NCBI GenBank assembly: GCA_030998225.1
Contig: JAPYXD010000698.1
Span: forward strand, 4,939,001-5,003,000
DNA: 64,000 bases
Source: Diplolepis rosae
Lineage: Eukaryota > Arthropoda > Insecta > Hymenoptera > Diplolepididae
Direction of reading: 5' to 3'
The translations under genes and the position numbers were made by a program. Position 1 is the stretch's first letter; each line of letters opens with the position of its first letter. Below the pieces are notes generated by a model. It searched no databases. It had not been told where the DNA came from and worked only from the letters and a program-made list of their open reading frames with translations. Positions 46,504 through 56,124 of the stretch are shown here, in pieces.

Positions 46504-47636
46504 GGGAGTTACTCACCTACCCGCCTAGTCAAAACTGGGTTAAAAACGCAGGTTGATTACAGTAGTACTTGATCTGGCAACGTTGCATCTTGTTTGTTCG
46601 TGTGCGCACAGGTGTAAAGTCGCACATATCGTCACGTCAGTACCTAAGAAATGTTTCTCGGACATGAAATTATACAATGAATTAAAAAGTTGCACATCCG
46701 TCCAAATGAGGAAAAAAATGATTGCCTCTGACATCACGGTAGCTATGGTTATCGATGCATACAAAGAACATGGTTTTGATGGATTATCTCGTTTGTTTGG
46801 TGCTGATAAAAACGGGAAAATTCGTGTGACAAATAATAAGAAGGTTAAAAATAAAATCTGTGATTATCTGAAAACAAAATACTAATTTACTTTAGTTTAG
46901 TTGGTATATATTTATTGAATATGTATCAAATCTTCTAAATAATAATTAATGATCGATTGTGATGATAATAGATATATATTGAAAAATTCTTATATCGATT
47001 CAAGACTGTGAAAATATGACGAATTTAGTATGTCATTGAGAAAGATTTTACGTACTACGTATTATGATATGTATGTAAATAAAGTTGTTTGTATGTACTT
47101 AACTCGTTTATTTACCATACGAATAATTAATGTAATATTTCATTTATTAAAAACATGATTTTCATAACAAATTTTAATCACCAGTTAGTACGATCTGCTG
47201 AATAGATATAACGCATACATTTCAAATTTCGCGCACATAACCTACGAATGCGAGTTGCCACATACCTAACCAAAGACCAAAATCACAGCAATTTCCAATC
47301 TTCATCGTCTTTGTTATTACTTTTAGAACCCACCTTTGAATGTTATTAAAGTTAATAACTATTCCTGCACATCTTATTTTTCTACTGTTCAAATCCCGTT
47401 ATGATCTGTTCGTCAGTTGAAAAGATATCAATGATAATACACGATAACCTCCACGACTTCTCATAAGAGCCCATGTTGAATCAACTAGAGAGGCGCAAAA
47501 TAGAAATATGAATATTTCACTAAAAAACCCACCTCAGACCTTGAAATTTCGTACGGATAATTTTTTAATTATATTCTAACGCTCTGCACAGTTTAAGATT
47601 TTTCTGTTCGTTAATTCTTCATCCTGAGTAACTCCC
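46504..47636. mobile_element. TTAA element (1133 bp), GGGAGTTACTCA ends
   Basis: GGGAGTTACTCA and TGAGTAACTCCC are perfect inverted ends, flanked by TTAA at 46500-46503 and 47637-47640. The right TTAA is also the left flank of the next element. A plus frame of 110 codons (46553-46885) ending KNKICDYLKTKY has no domain I recognise. It could be a decayed or captured gene piece, but I would not call it a gene. The remainder is AT-rich and non-coding. Confidence 0.85.
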
Positions 47637-47640
47637 TTAA

Positions 47641-48592
47641 CACGTTGAACGCCCCATCACCCGCAAGCATGGATGACGGATATCACAATTTCCTCGCTCA
47701 CGAAAGCTATCTTTCTTCGGAACACTTATCGCATTTCCTACTTTGAGGCCTTTATGAGGCGTATTTTATTCTTCTTCAGCGGTGTGCCCCCTCCTATAGC
47801 CCAAGTGGCGAAAGAAAAATAGTGATTGCTACGTCTCCTAGTCACCGCTAGTGTGTCATCGAAATGAACGCCGTGTGCAGTCGTGCGCGGTAGACATATT
47901 GTCACTTATGTTATCTGCACGTTTTAATTCATTAAAATTGATTGCCATTTCAAGTGATTTTAATGAGGTTCGATCTATAAAGTGCTAATACCTAATGTGC
48001 CAACAATTAGTAGTGCTTTACTGTTTGCCCTCCAAATTAAAATAGTTGTAGCTTCAAATCGGGTAAGTCACCAATAAGTTTTGTTTTGAATCTAAAATAA
48101 AACTCGTAAAGGCTTGGTTTCTCGTATTGTGTATACAAATTCATTACGTATTATCATATTTCAAAACCCGATAAGAAAGCTTGCATTAAAAAGTATTTTT
48201 GTCCTTCAATTTTAAATATGCATTTAAGTGTCGATAAAGATAAAACTCCAGCCCCCTTAAAAGCCGATTTAAGCCATGTAAAGTAACCTTAAATATAATA
48301 AAATCCGAATTTTTCCTTTTTCGCATGGGAAGGCGAAAATTTTGCGCCCTTCATTACTGGATCTGAAGTGGAGGGGGAAGGGATAGTTTTCGTCAAATCT
48401 AGTTCCTGCTACGTCCCCTAGATGTCGCTGATATAAATTCATTCGCCCCGCCACCATCTGTAAGTATCCCTTTAAAATACATGGGAGTGGGCACACCGCG
48501 TCTTCTTCTAACGTAACGTTCTCCTTAAACACGATATCACGAATTTGGGCCCCGGGAAAAACTCCGATGATTCACGCTGGGCGTTCAACGTT
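47641..48592. mobile_element. TTAA element (952 bp), CACGTTGAACGCC ends with longer subterminal repeats
   Basis: CACGTTGAACGCC and GGCGTTCAACGTT are inverted ends, flanked by TTAA at 47637-47640 (shared) and 48593-48596. Inside, CTTCTTCAGCGGTGTGCCCC is matched by the complement of GGGCACACCGCGTCTTCTTC (47774-47795 and 48486-48508), and TGCTACGTC(T/C)CCTAG occurs twice in direct orientation. An 87-codon minus frame has no known domain. There is no transposase. Confidence 0.85.
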
Positions 48593-49189
48593 TTAAACGC
48601 ATTGAATTTGATCCTTTTTTGAAACGAATTATCACTGGTGATAAAAAATCGTTTGTTTACAATAACGTCGTTCGAAAAGGATCATGGTCCAAGCGTGATG
48701 AACCACGACAAACAACATCGAAAGCTGAATTGCATCAACAAAAGATTATGATGTCTGTTTAGTGGGATTGGAAAGGTGTGGTATTGTTTGAACTGCTTCC
48801 AAGGAACCAAACAATTAATTTGGATATCTACTGTCGTCAGCTGAACAAATTGAACGCAACATTCAAAGAAAAACGGCCAGAATCGGTCAATCGTAAAGGT
48901 GTAATTTTTCACCATGACAACGCTACACCAACCACACACATCTTTAGCCACTCACCAAAAATTATTAAGGCTTGGTTGGGAAGTGATGTTACATCCACCA
49001 TATAGCCCTGACCAGGGCCGGCAACCTCTAATGGATGAGGAGTCCGCGTAGCTTAGTTCATGTGCACAGTTGTACGCGGCGCTAGTTATCGCAAGCGGGT
49101 GGAGTGCGGCAAGGGGAACTGGCTTCGTATGAGTTCCGCCATTGTTGTTTAAAAGTATTTAAAAATTCATTAAGAGATTGCGCGTTATC

Positions 49190-49345
49190 ATGAATAAAAA
49201 ATACGAAATTCAGTGTGCTTTTCGTGTGTGTGCCACTAAAAGGGGTCGAAAGGAAAGTGTGCCTATCCATCGGTTTGCAAAGAGAGGAGATGCTGGACAA
49301 CGATGAATAGAAGCTTGTGCGGATTCCTACTTGTCGAGGTTAGAA
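49190..49345 (+). pseudogene. THAP-like zinc-finger fragment
   Basis: From ATG at 49190: MNKKYEIQCAFRVCATKRG then ESVPIHRFAK. A cysteine pair, a conserved proline and an HRF motif are in the order of a THAP domain N-terminal half. The next expected Trp is replaced by TGA at 49304-49306, followed in frame by IEACADSYLSR. THAP domains bind DNA and occur in P-element-type and some other transposases as well as host proteins. The fragment lacks the C-terminal C-x2-H and AVPTIF box. It is interrupted before the DD41D element and is clearly non-functional. Confidence 0.45.
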
Positions 49346-49663
49346 TACCGTCAAGTAGTAGAAAGGACATTTTTTGTTTGTCATCGAAATTTTCACATGC
49401 TTTTAAGGTTCGCAGTTCGTTGCATAGGAAAATTTTCTATATATCTTCTCGAAATAAAAATACAAATTGCAGATATTTATGATTTTTACTCATTACGACT
49501 AAACCAAGATTTAATGCAAAATTGTGAAAATGTAATTCAAAAGTGAGAAGTTAATATCAACTTCTCACTTTTGAATTACATTTTTACAATTTTGCACTAA
49601 ATCTTCAATTTCCTTTTAATTATATTCTCTGCAAGGCATTTAAAGAATCTACTTATGCATGTA

Positions 49664-50593
49664 CAGGGTGGGCCATCTAGCATTTTAAATTAGAACTATC
49701 TGTATTTCGACATTGGAAACGTCAAATACCATTCGGAAAGTGACAGATATTCAGTAAAAAGTCTAAAATTTACGAAATGGGTCGCTATTCGACCTTCCGA
49801 GCCGTCTACAGTTCGCAGATTGGGCGGAAGATTGTTTGACCGAGAATGTTCAATTTTACCGAAAAATCATCTTTTCGGACGAGGCTCACTTCCACCTCGG
49901 TGGTTACGTTAACAAGCAGAATTGTCGCATTTGGGGCACAGAAAACCCGCACGTAATCGTCGAGAAGCCAATGCACCCAGCACGAGTGACTGTATGGTGC
50001 GGATTTTGGTCTGGTGGAATCATCGGCCCATTTTTCTTCGAAAATGAAGAAGGAACCGCCGTAACCATCAATGGTGAGCGATATCGCGCAATGTTATCCA
50101 AATTTTTCTTCAAGCAAATTGAAGAGGAAGACTTGGACAACATTTGGTTCCAGCAGGACGGCGCTACGTGCCATACAGCAAACGCTACACTCAATCTTTT
50201 ACGCCCTATCTTCGAAAATCGCATAATCAGCAAAAGAGGTGATGTGAATTGGCATCCCAGAAGCTGCGATTTAACTCCGTTGGACTATTTTCTGTGGGGA
50301 GCTGTTAAAGATAAATGTTACGCCAACCATCCAGAAACAATTCAAGATCGAAAGTACGAGATTCAAGCTGCTGTTGCTGCCATAAGGCCTGAAACCATCG
50401 AGAAAGTACTCCAAAATTGGGTGGATCGGATAAGCTACTGTAAACTCAGCCGTGGTGGTCATTAGTCCGAAATTGTTTTCCACAAATAAATTTCATAAAA
50501 CAACCTTTCAAATAAATGTTAGACCTTTGCAAAACATCAAGCCGTTTTTTTTTATTGACTTTTTAAATTTAAAATTTTATATGGCCCACCCTG
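49664..50593 (+). mobile_element. Tc1/mariner element of DD41D type, 5'-deleted
   Basis: CAGGGTGGGCCAT and ATGGCCCACCCTG are perfect 13-bp inverted ends with TA on both sides (49662-49663 and 50594-50595). At 930 bp it is shorter than a full element. The missing piece is the N-terminal half of the transposase. It is the youngest layer of the nested stack: its long open frame has no stops. Confidence 0.9.
49793..50465 (+). pseudogene. DD41D-type transposase, catalytic domain only
   Basis: The open frame continues upstream of the first usable start (TTG at 49836): LPSRLQFADWAEDCLTENVQ is in frame from about 49793. Motifs in order are IIFSDEAHFHLGGYVNKQNC (first catalytic Asp), NIWFQQDGATCHT (second) and LTPLDYFLWG (third). 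The second and third aspartates are separated by 41 residues, the DD41D spacing reported for rosa-like elements. The uninterrupted frame of about 220 codons includes the whole DDE/D core but no helix-turn-helix. A short ATG frame (MGRYSTF, 49777) may be the original start fused to a deletion joint near 49790. It could give a catalytic domain unable to bind its own ends. Confidence 0.85.
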
Positions 50594-51101
50594 TATATGC
50601 ACTAACACGTGTACATATAATGATAGTTCATATGCACAGTCGCACGCGGCGCTAGTTGCTAATCGTCCACCATTTATGCATTAGGTTTTCAAGGCCTGGC
50701 TCTGATCTTGCACCATCAGATTATTATTTATTTCGATCTTTGCAGAACTCCTTGAATGGTAAAACTTTCAATGATGATGAAGCTGTGAAATCGCACTTGG
50801 TTCAGTTTTTTGCCGATAAAGACCAGAAGTTCTATAAGCGTGAAATCATGAAGTTACCAGAAAGGTGGCAAAAGGTCATTGGACAAAATGGAAAATATAT
50901 CATTGATTAAAGTTCATTCCTTGTATTTAAAAAAATGTGTTTAATTTGTATGGAAAAATCGGAAATTACTTCTGGGACAACCCAATATTAAGAAACAAAG
51001 ATTTTGTTTCACTAAAGTAGTTTCTATATGAAGAATCGTTTTCCAAGCGAACTATGCGTATTGTCGTATACTAATCGAATTTTTCTCTGGGTTTGTTGCA
51101 G

Positions 51102-51208
51102 GGTGGCGGAGGAAGCGGCGGGGCTGTGGGAGGAGTAAAGTTCACGGTGGCTGACACTTGCGAGAGAATCAAACAGGAATTCAATTACATCCAGGAACAG
51201 TACCACTC
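51102..51208 (+). CDS. Groucho/TLE-like co-repressor, exon of Q domain (part 1)
   Basis: A 107-bp exon. A pyrimidine-rich tract and TTGCAG acceptor end at 51101 (CTAAT at 51071 is a possible branch point), and the donor GTGAGT starts at 51209. It encodes a Gly-rich lead (GGGGSGGAVGG) followed by VKFTVADTCERIKQEFNYI, then QEQYHS. Groucho/TLE proteins start with a Gly/Pro-rich stretch and then the Q domain, a coiled coil for tetramerisation of this transcriptional co-repressor (nuclear). Ends in phase 2 (TC), completed by G of the next exon. The ERIK-EF core and QYHS match the family, but several normally invariant positions differ. Confidence 0.75.
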
Positions 51209-51804
51209 GTGAGTTCTCTTTTTGCGTAGCTCTTCTCTCTTCATCTTCGCCTATCCTTTCCTCTTTTTCTACTTATTGACGCCAACATTTCTCTTCCTCC
51301 TTTACCTTCTAAAGCATTACTAGTACCTCCTTTACCTTAATTTCCATCGCTCTTGAATTATTTTCCCCAAAAAATTCTTTACTATACTTCCTCCATTGCT
51401 TCTTTTTCTCAATTATGTTTTTCTTATTTATCTCGATTGCTTGCTTTATATTCTCCTTGTTTCAATTATCTTTCCTAAAAAGGGCTCCATTCATCGTAAT
51501 TTATCCATTGCATTTTTCTTTTTATAATTTTTCTCTTATTTAGCTCTTTTTCTTCGCTTATATCTTTCTTTTTTCTCATTTTGAATATCGATCTCTTCTT
51601 TTATAAATTTCTCTCTTTTGAAGAGAACTTCCCTCCCCTTATTCTCTCACGTTTACCAACGATCGGGTTCTCAGAAAGTTATTTCTCTTGCTTTAAAATT
51701 CGAAACTCTGTAAATCCCTAGAGCAAAACGCGAAAGAACGAGAGGGCAACACACAAATGTACTAACCTTAGCACATGTCACTTTTATTCTTTTTCACGTT
51801 TCAG
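51209..51804 (+). other. Intron between the two Groucho-like exons
   Basis: GT at 51209-51210 and AG at 51803-51804. The intron is T/C-rich on the coding strand throughout (runs of TTCTTTTTCTC) and contains no recognised repeat, unlike almost all other non-coding DNA here. Confidence 0.7.
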
Positions 51805-51880
51805 GTTGAAAATGGAGTTTGAGAAGCTCGCGACTGAGAAGAGCGATTTGTACCGGAATTTTACAATGGTTAGAGATTAC
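51805..51880 (+). CDS. Groucho/TLE-like co-repressor, exon of Q domain (part 2)
   Basis: It follows a 596-bp intron ending TTTCAG at 51804. The codon split across the junction gives Ser, then LKMEFEKLATEKSDLYRNF and TMVRDY. Family members normally read [20 protein letters not shown] and then MYYEM here, so this is the same exon with many changes. The donor is either GTGAGT at 51881 (strong) or GTTAGA at 51869, which would end the exon after the Met equivalent to HYVM and give 64 bp. Both keep phase 0. The following exon, which should encode YGLNVEMHKQ-like sequence, is not found in the remaining 12 kb. It may lie beyond the window, or this may be a decayed copy. Confidence 0.7.
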
Positions 51881-52022
51881 GTGAGTATTATATATTTTGG
51901 AATACCATGAGGTTCAACAGATTACAAGAATTTCAGATCTTTTAGGTCGAATAATTATTAGCTTAAAATATGCGAATTTTGTTTTCAAAAAGTCCATGTT
52001 CTTTCATTTTTCAAAATTTTAA

Positions 52023-52377
52023 GGGCATGTGATACTTGGGAAATTAGCGAATTTTATTGATTTTAAGTTTTCACACGTTTGTATCCAAAATAAATGGAAT
52101 TCTAATTTTAAAATTTGCTAAATGGAAGAAGATAAAAACGGACGTAGATAGACAACTTTTGGTTAAAAAAATAGAAAAAAGTTCAATTTTTGTAAAATCT
52201 ATGGAGAACATTTTTTTATTATCAAAACCAAAAGTACTTTATCTACGTCCGTCTTCATCTTTTCTACCATTTCCCAAATTTTGAAAAGAAAATTTTATGT
52301 ATTTTGGACACAAAAATGTAGAAACTGGACCAAATTGTTCACATAAACTTGCTACTTTTCTCAAGTATCACATGCCC
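52023..52377. mobile_element. TTAA MITE (355 bp), GGGCATGTGATACTT ends
   Basis: GGGCATGTGATACTTGGGAA and the complement of CTCAAGTATCACATGCCC, flanked by TTAA at 52019-52022 and 52378-52381. It is the same family as 3931-4278. The interior contains facing AAAACGGACGTAGATAGACA/TCTACGTCCGTCTTCATC words. Confidence 0.85.
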
Positions 52378-52381
52378 TTAA

Positions 52382-52735
52382 GGCCGTGGATCAATCAGTA
52401 CAGCTGACTAAATTAATAAATTCAGTTTGCCCAAGATTTTTCCACCATAATGATTTTTTTAGCTCAAAATTTAGTACATAATAAAGGACTTATTAACGGA
52501 TGGTTGTAGACTTTAATTAGTTTTTAAGAATTAAAAAAATTGTAGTGTCGGTAAAACAGGAATTAGTTTGTTTGATTTTTTAGAACTAATTGAAGCCTAT
52601 AGCCATTTCCTAATATCTCCTTCATTATGTACTACACTTTCAGCTAAAAATAAGCGTTATTGTTGAAAAATCTTTGGGGAAACTAATTTAACTGAATTTA
52701 TTTATTTAGTCAGCTGCACTGGTTGATCCATGGCC
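52382..52735. mobile_element. TTAA MITE (354 bp), GGCCGTGGATCAATCAGT ends
   Basis: GGCCGTGGATCAATCAGTAC and the complement of GGTTGATCCATGGCC, flanked by TTAA at 52378-52381 (shared with the preceding MITE) and 52736-52739. It is the same family as 37859-38129 and the outer ends of 21000-23061. Confidence 0.85.
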
Positions 52736-52739
52736 TTAA

Positions 52740-53159
52740 AAATCTTTGAAAAATAAAAGAAAGAAACCTTGGAGAATTTTTTTTAAACCTCTTTACAAAT
52801 TACCTATAATATTATGATAATATCTTATCCTTGAAAAATATTCGCATATGCATCAAGTTGATTATTCTTCTACTTGAAGGTAAAAACGGTTTCTAAATTT
52901 AACTATGTATATCGCTTTGGAAAAATTCTATTTCTTGATTAAATATTACAATTGTCGTTATTTTGGAAGTAGGCCTCTATGATGTTTATATAATCTCAAT
53001 TGTTCGATATAATATGATATCGACTCTATGTAAACTGTTGATGATTGGTATTACAGTTACGATAGGCATGTTTTGAAGCTTATAAATTGCATGCAAAGGA
53101 GTAGAAATATAAAAAGTCTTACAATTTAATGGTGTTATTTTTTGTTGGATTGGTAATGT
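52740..53159. other. Non-repetitive AT-rich stretch, no feature seen
   Basis: If the Groucho-like gene is intact this is part of its next intron. No splice-bounded coding segment was found. Confidence 0.3.
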
Positions 53160-53163
53160 TTAA

Positions 53164-54124
53164 GGGGATCCGCCATATTTAATATTTTTTGAGTTTAGAC
53201 CTTCCATATAATTTTTTTTATGTTCAGTATCTTTACTCAAAAAGGTTTTGGGATTTTTTTAAAAATCCCAAAACCTTTATGTATTTTTAAACTAAAAATT
53301 TTGAGTTTTTTGTCCATTTTATTGACATTGAATTACTTTTCTGTTTTATAACCAATTGTCATGATTTTTTTTATTTTGTTCCTTACAGTGTGTAGAAATT
53401 TTTTGAGTATCTAGAGCACTCTTGCTAAAAAAACAAGTTCAGAATTTTTTATTTTGGGATATTTTTTTATTTGTAACTCTTTTCCAGTCATTTCCTAAGT
53501 TTTGACAACCAAATCTATTTAAATTTGGATATAAACATACCTAAAATAAATAAAATTTGCTAATTTCCGGATAGTTCAAAATTTCAAGAATTCGAAACTG
53601 TTCGAACCCTCAAAATACAAAAAAACGACCAAATTTGGAACAAACAAATTTCTTAAAATAAACGATTATGGGAAACCAATAAACAAGGAGGAAAGTGAAA
53701 AGAAGACAACCTTCCAAAACTCCTTCCTTCTTTGTGCTATGTAAAGCACTCTAACTAAAAAAATAACTACAAAAAATTTTTTTTTATATTTTGGTATTTC
53801 TTAGACTTTTTGGTTGTTTTTTTTCATTTGTAACTATTTTTCAGTCACGTTACCTTATTTTCCATATTTAAACAGTTGCTACACAATCTAAAGAAAAAAA
53901 TAAAGATTCATGATAATTGATTAAAAAACAAAAAAGTTATTCAAAGTCAGACAATGTCAAAAAAATGCCCTAAAGAATCAAAGATTTTATTTTAACAATT
54001 GATAAAGGTGCTGGGAATTAAAAAAAAATCCCAAAATCTTTATGAATAAAGGTACTCAACACAAAAAAAATTATATGGAAGGTCTAAACTCAAAAACTGA
54101 AAATATTAAACGTGGCAGATCCCC
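53164..54124. mobile_element. TTAA element, GGGGATCCGCCA ends, with nested repeat
   Basis: GGGGATCCGCCATATTTAAT and the complement of ATTAAACGTGGCAGATCCCC are inverted ends, flanked by TTAA at 53160-53163 and 54125-54128. Fold-back words GAGTTTAGACCTTCCATAT/ATATGGAAGGTCTAAACTC sit inside the ends. A copy of the 43201-type fold-back interrupts it at about 53578-53745. It is the same family as 60465-61301. Confidence 0.8.
53578..53745. repeat. Fragment of the TTCAAAATTTCAAGAATTCG fold-back repeat
   Basis: It contains TTCAAAATTTCAAGAATTCG, AAACGACCAAATTTGGAAC and CAACCTTCCAAAAC, matching 43201-43330. Confidence 0.6.
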
Positions 54125-54128
54125 TTAA

Positions 54129-55824
54129 CAAAACGGTATAGGGAACATTGTTAGAAATATAACTTTACATTATCAATTTTAGTGATGGCATCTCAACCAA
54201 GTATCATTACTTGAACACTAAAAATTATCACTTATGGGAGGAATCATACAAGAGGATAATATAGACAAATCCTAAATGCAAGAAAAAATTTAATAAATAT
54301 TTTATTTTCTAAACAAGCTATGATTCAAATGAATAATTTTGAAGAATAATATTCTCCAGTGCGATTCTTGCAACTTATTCAGAATGAATGGTTCTTCCGA
54401 AATCACAAAATGCTCAAGATGAAGTATGTTAGAGTCAAGTACTCATTGAACTCTTACAGCAGAAAACTTGTTGACCTCGATAAACAACCTGCGTGGGAGA
54501 GAAAAGTAATTGAAACAAAGAGGGCTCTAAATTGTGTCAAAGAACTTTCTTTCATTCTTCTAAATACACTGACAAATTTGCTTCATAAATTTTATTCAAA
54601 ACTTCCAAGAATTGTCTCAATATTGGCAGTAGTAACATTTTTCAAACTATTATTTAGCCTTGACTTACGGAGGTTTGAGTTTCGATTTCATGATGTCGCT
54701 TCAAAAGTACTAATCCCGGAAATTGAATGCTCCGAATGAAGTATTGGATTGGTTGCTGCAGTTCGTTTCAATCGATTCGATCGAAGTGTAACGACTTCTC
54801 TGCATTTGCAGGAATCATCCTCTTTCCTTCTCCTTCGACCTCGCACACAGATGCAAATGTAAATTCACACTCTCATACTTCATACACACGTGTGTAGCAT
54901 AGCACTTACGTAAACTGAAGCAGCGTGACAGGATGTTATATATCTACTCTATGATTGAAACGATGTACGCGCAGAAAATATCAAACACGACTCCTCAGTC
55001 CATGTCGAAGCCGTATCACGTCAATAATACGCCGGGAAGCCTAAAAGATGGAATTTAAAATTCGAATCTTTTCTGAGAGAATAACATCAGCAACAATTTT
55101 TATATACGGAATACTGTACAAAGAATTTTCTTGAGTGGAACTTCTATATATTTTTCTTAATGTTATTTATCATCTGGATTCATTTTACATGCGGGTTCAA
55201 TCCTTTGAAACCCTCAAAATTTGTAGACTCTAGAAATTGTTATCATCTTAATTCTGTGACTTTAAATTTCAATTAAATAAATTTCTGAAACTTGTTATTT
55301 TTGAAGTCCGTGTACATAATAACTCAAAATCTACTGGACCAATTGTTTTGAAATTTTGCTCAGTACTTCTTCACATAATTCACCAGGTATCCCTGGGAGC
55401 TTTTTTGTTTATTTTAATAATTACTACTTTTAAAATAACAAATTAGCCGACTTTTTTTGAGCGAAAATCAGTTTTTTGACTTCCAAGTGCTACAAAAAAT
55501 TGAAAAACCGAAAAAAAAATTCTCCCAGGGTTACCTCGAGAAACATCTCCTTTAACAAATGCACTTTGATTTTTTTGTTTTAAATGATTCTGTTGCGAGT
55601 TATGATTTACACCGCAAAACAACTTTTTTTCGAGGCGCCTCTGGAGATTTACTGTCACTCGCTTAATTTTCGATATTTTGCAATGAAAATTTCAGCAAAT
55701 ATTGTTCAAATGTTGTATTATTATATGGAAATTGACTGGATGAACTAACACTATTTGTGTCGCCAAAAAAAATTGTTGAAGACGCCTTTTTTCACCGAAT
55801 TAACCTTACACCCCTCCCCCCCCC
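54129..55824. other. Non-repetitive stretch with an unexplained 126-codon frame
   Basis: The plus frame at 54359-54739 begins MRFLQLIQNEWFFRNHKM. It contains a hydrophobic segment (IVSILAVVTFFKLLFSL) and no domain I recognise. It is free of transposon ends, but an AT-rich region this size can yield such a frame by chance, so I do not annotate a gene. Elsewhere nothing was recognised. A C-run lies near 55806-55827. Confidence 0.3.
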
Positions 55825-56124
55825 CCGGACTTCCTCACCATACACATTACGTAATTTTTTAGCAACCTTAGCCCACTTTCCCTTACGGAAATAAAAAAAA
55901 GGAGAATATGACGAAAATGCTTGTTTTTAGACTCCATCTTAAAGTTGATGCCAAACTAACAACTGTAAACGAAATTACGCGCAATTTGTTTATAAAGCAA
56001 GCTAAAAGTGACAGCTAACGAAGACGAGAAGAAAAAAATCATGACATTGAAAGAAGCCATTTAAAAAGATGGTCAAAGACATCTATATCTGAAATTGGCA
56101 ATTAATTCTGGGACAAGCCAATAA
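55825..56124 (-). mobile_element. 5' fragment of the 45904-type mariner
   Basis: On the minus strand it starts with TATTGGCTTGTCCCAGAATT (the mariner end), has the 5' untranslated region, and the start codon at 55937-55935 followed by MESKNKHFRHILLF. A frameshift follows within the A-run of the next codons, then AKVAKKLRNVYGEEV-like sequence, and it stops at a C-run near 55827. It is about 85 percent similar by eye to the first 300 bp of the mariner at 45904. The rest of the element is absent. Confidence 0.8.

Larger units (their letters stand above)
49013..50698 (+). mobile_element. Element with 8-bp target duplication (hAT- or P-like), non-autonomous
   Basis: It starts CAGGGCCGGCAACC and ends GGCCTTGAAAACC-like in reverse (GGTTTTCAAGGCCTG). 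It is flanked by GCCCTGAC (49005-49012) and GCTCTGAT (50699-50706), an 8-bp duplication with two transitions. Without the nested DD41D element it is about 750 bp. CAGGG-type ends favour hAT. The THAP-like fragment inside would also fit a P-type element, since both make 8-bp duplications. A 30-bp block (TTCATGTGCACAGT and GCGGCGCTAGTT) occurs near both ends in the same orientation. Confidence 0.7.
46091..50910 (+). pseudogene. Mariner transposase in three blocks
   Basis: Block one (46091-46503) starts MESKNEHFRHILLFYF with the HTH region, an SGRP-type linker and IPKSTIDRHIQLL. In-frame stops replace Trp in the NWFDKF-type motif (near 46228) and occur again near 46307. Block two (48597-49012) gives RIEFDPFLKRIITGDKKSF, with the first catalytic Asp in ITGDK, and HHDNAT with the second. 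One stop lies near 48761 in the CVWWDW-type motif. Block three (50707-50910) gives LAPSDYYLFRSLQNSL with the third catalytic Asp, then KLPERWQKVIGQNGKY. Reading across one TTAA and one 8-bp site restores HLKR and SPDLAPSDY. The D34D-type arrangement and C-terminus fit mariner proper. It is inactive. Confidence 0.9.
45904..50985 (+). mobile_element. Mariner element split by three direct insertions
   Basis: Terminal inverted repeats TTGGGTTGTCCCAGAA and TTCTGGGACAACCCAA are flanked by CA (mutated TA) on the left and TA on the right. Removing the TTAA pair (46504-48596) and the 8-bp-duplication element with one duplication (49013-50706) leaves about 1295 bp, the normal size of a complete mariner. 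Thus this copy was full length when it landed. It has since decayed by point mutation as well as insertion. Confidence 0.9.

Noticed and set aside
54359..54739. 126-codon plus frame downstream of the Groucho-like exons
   Set aside because: No domain is recognised and it does not match the expected continuation of Groucho/TLE. It could be chance in AT-rich DNA.
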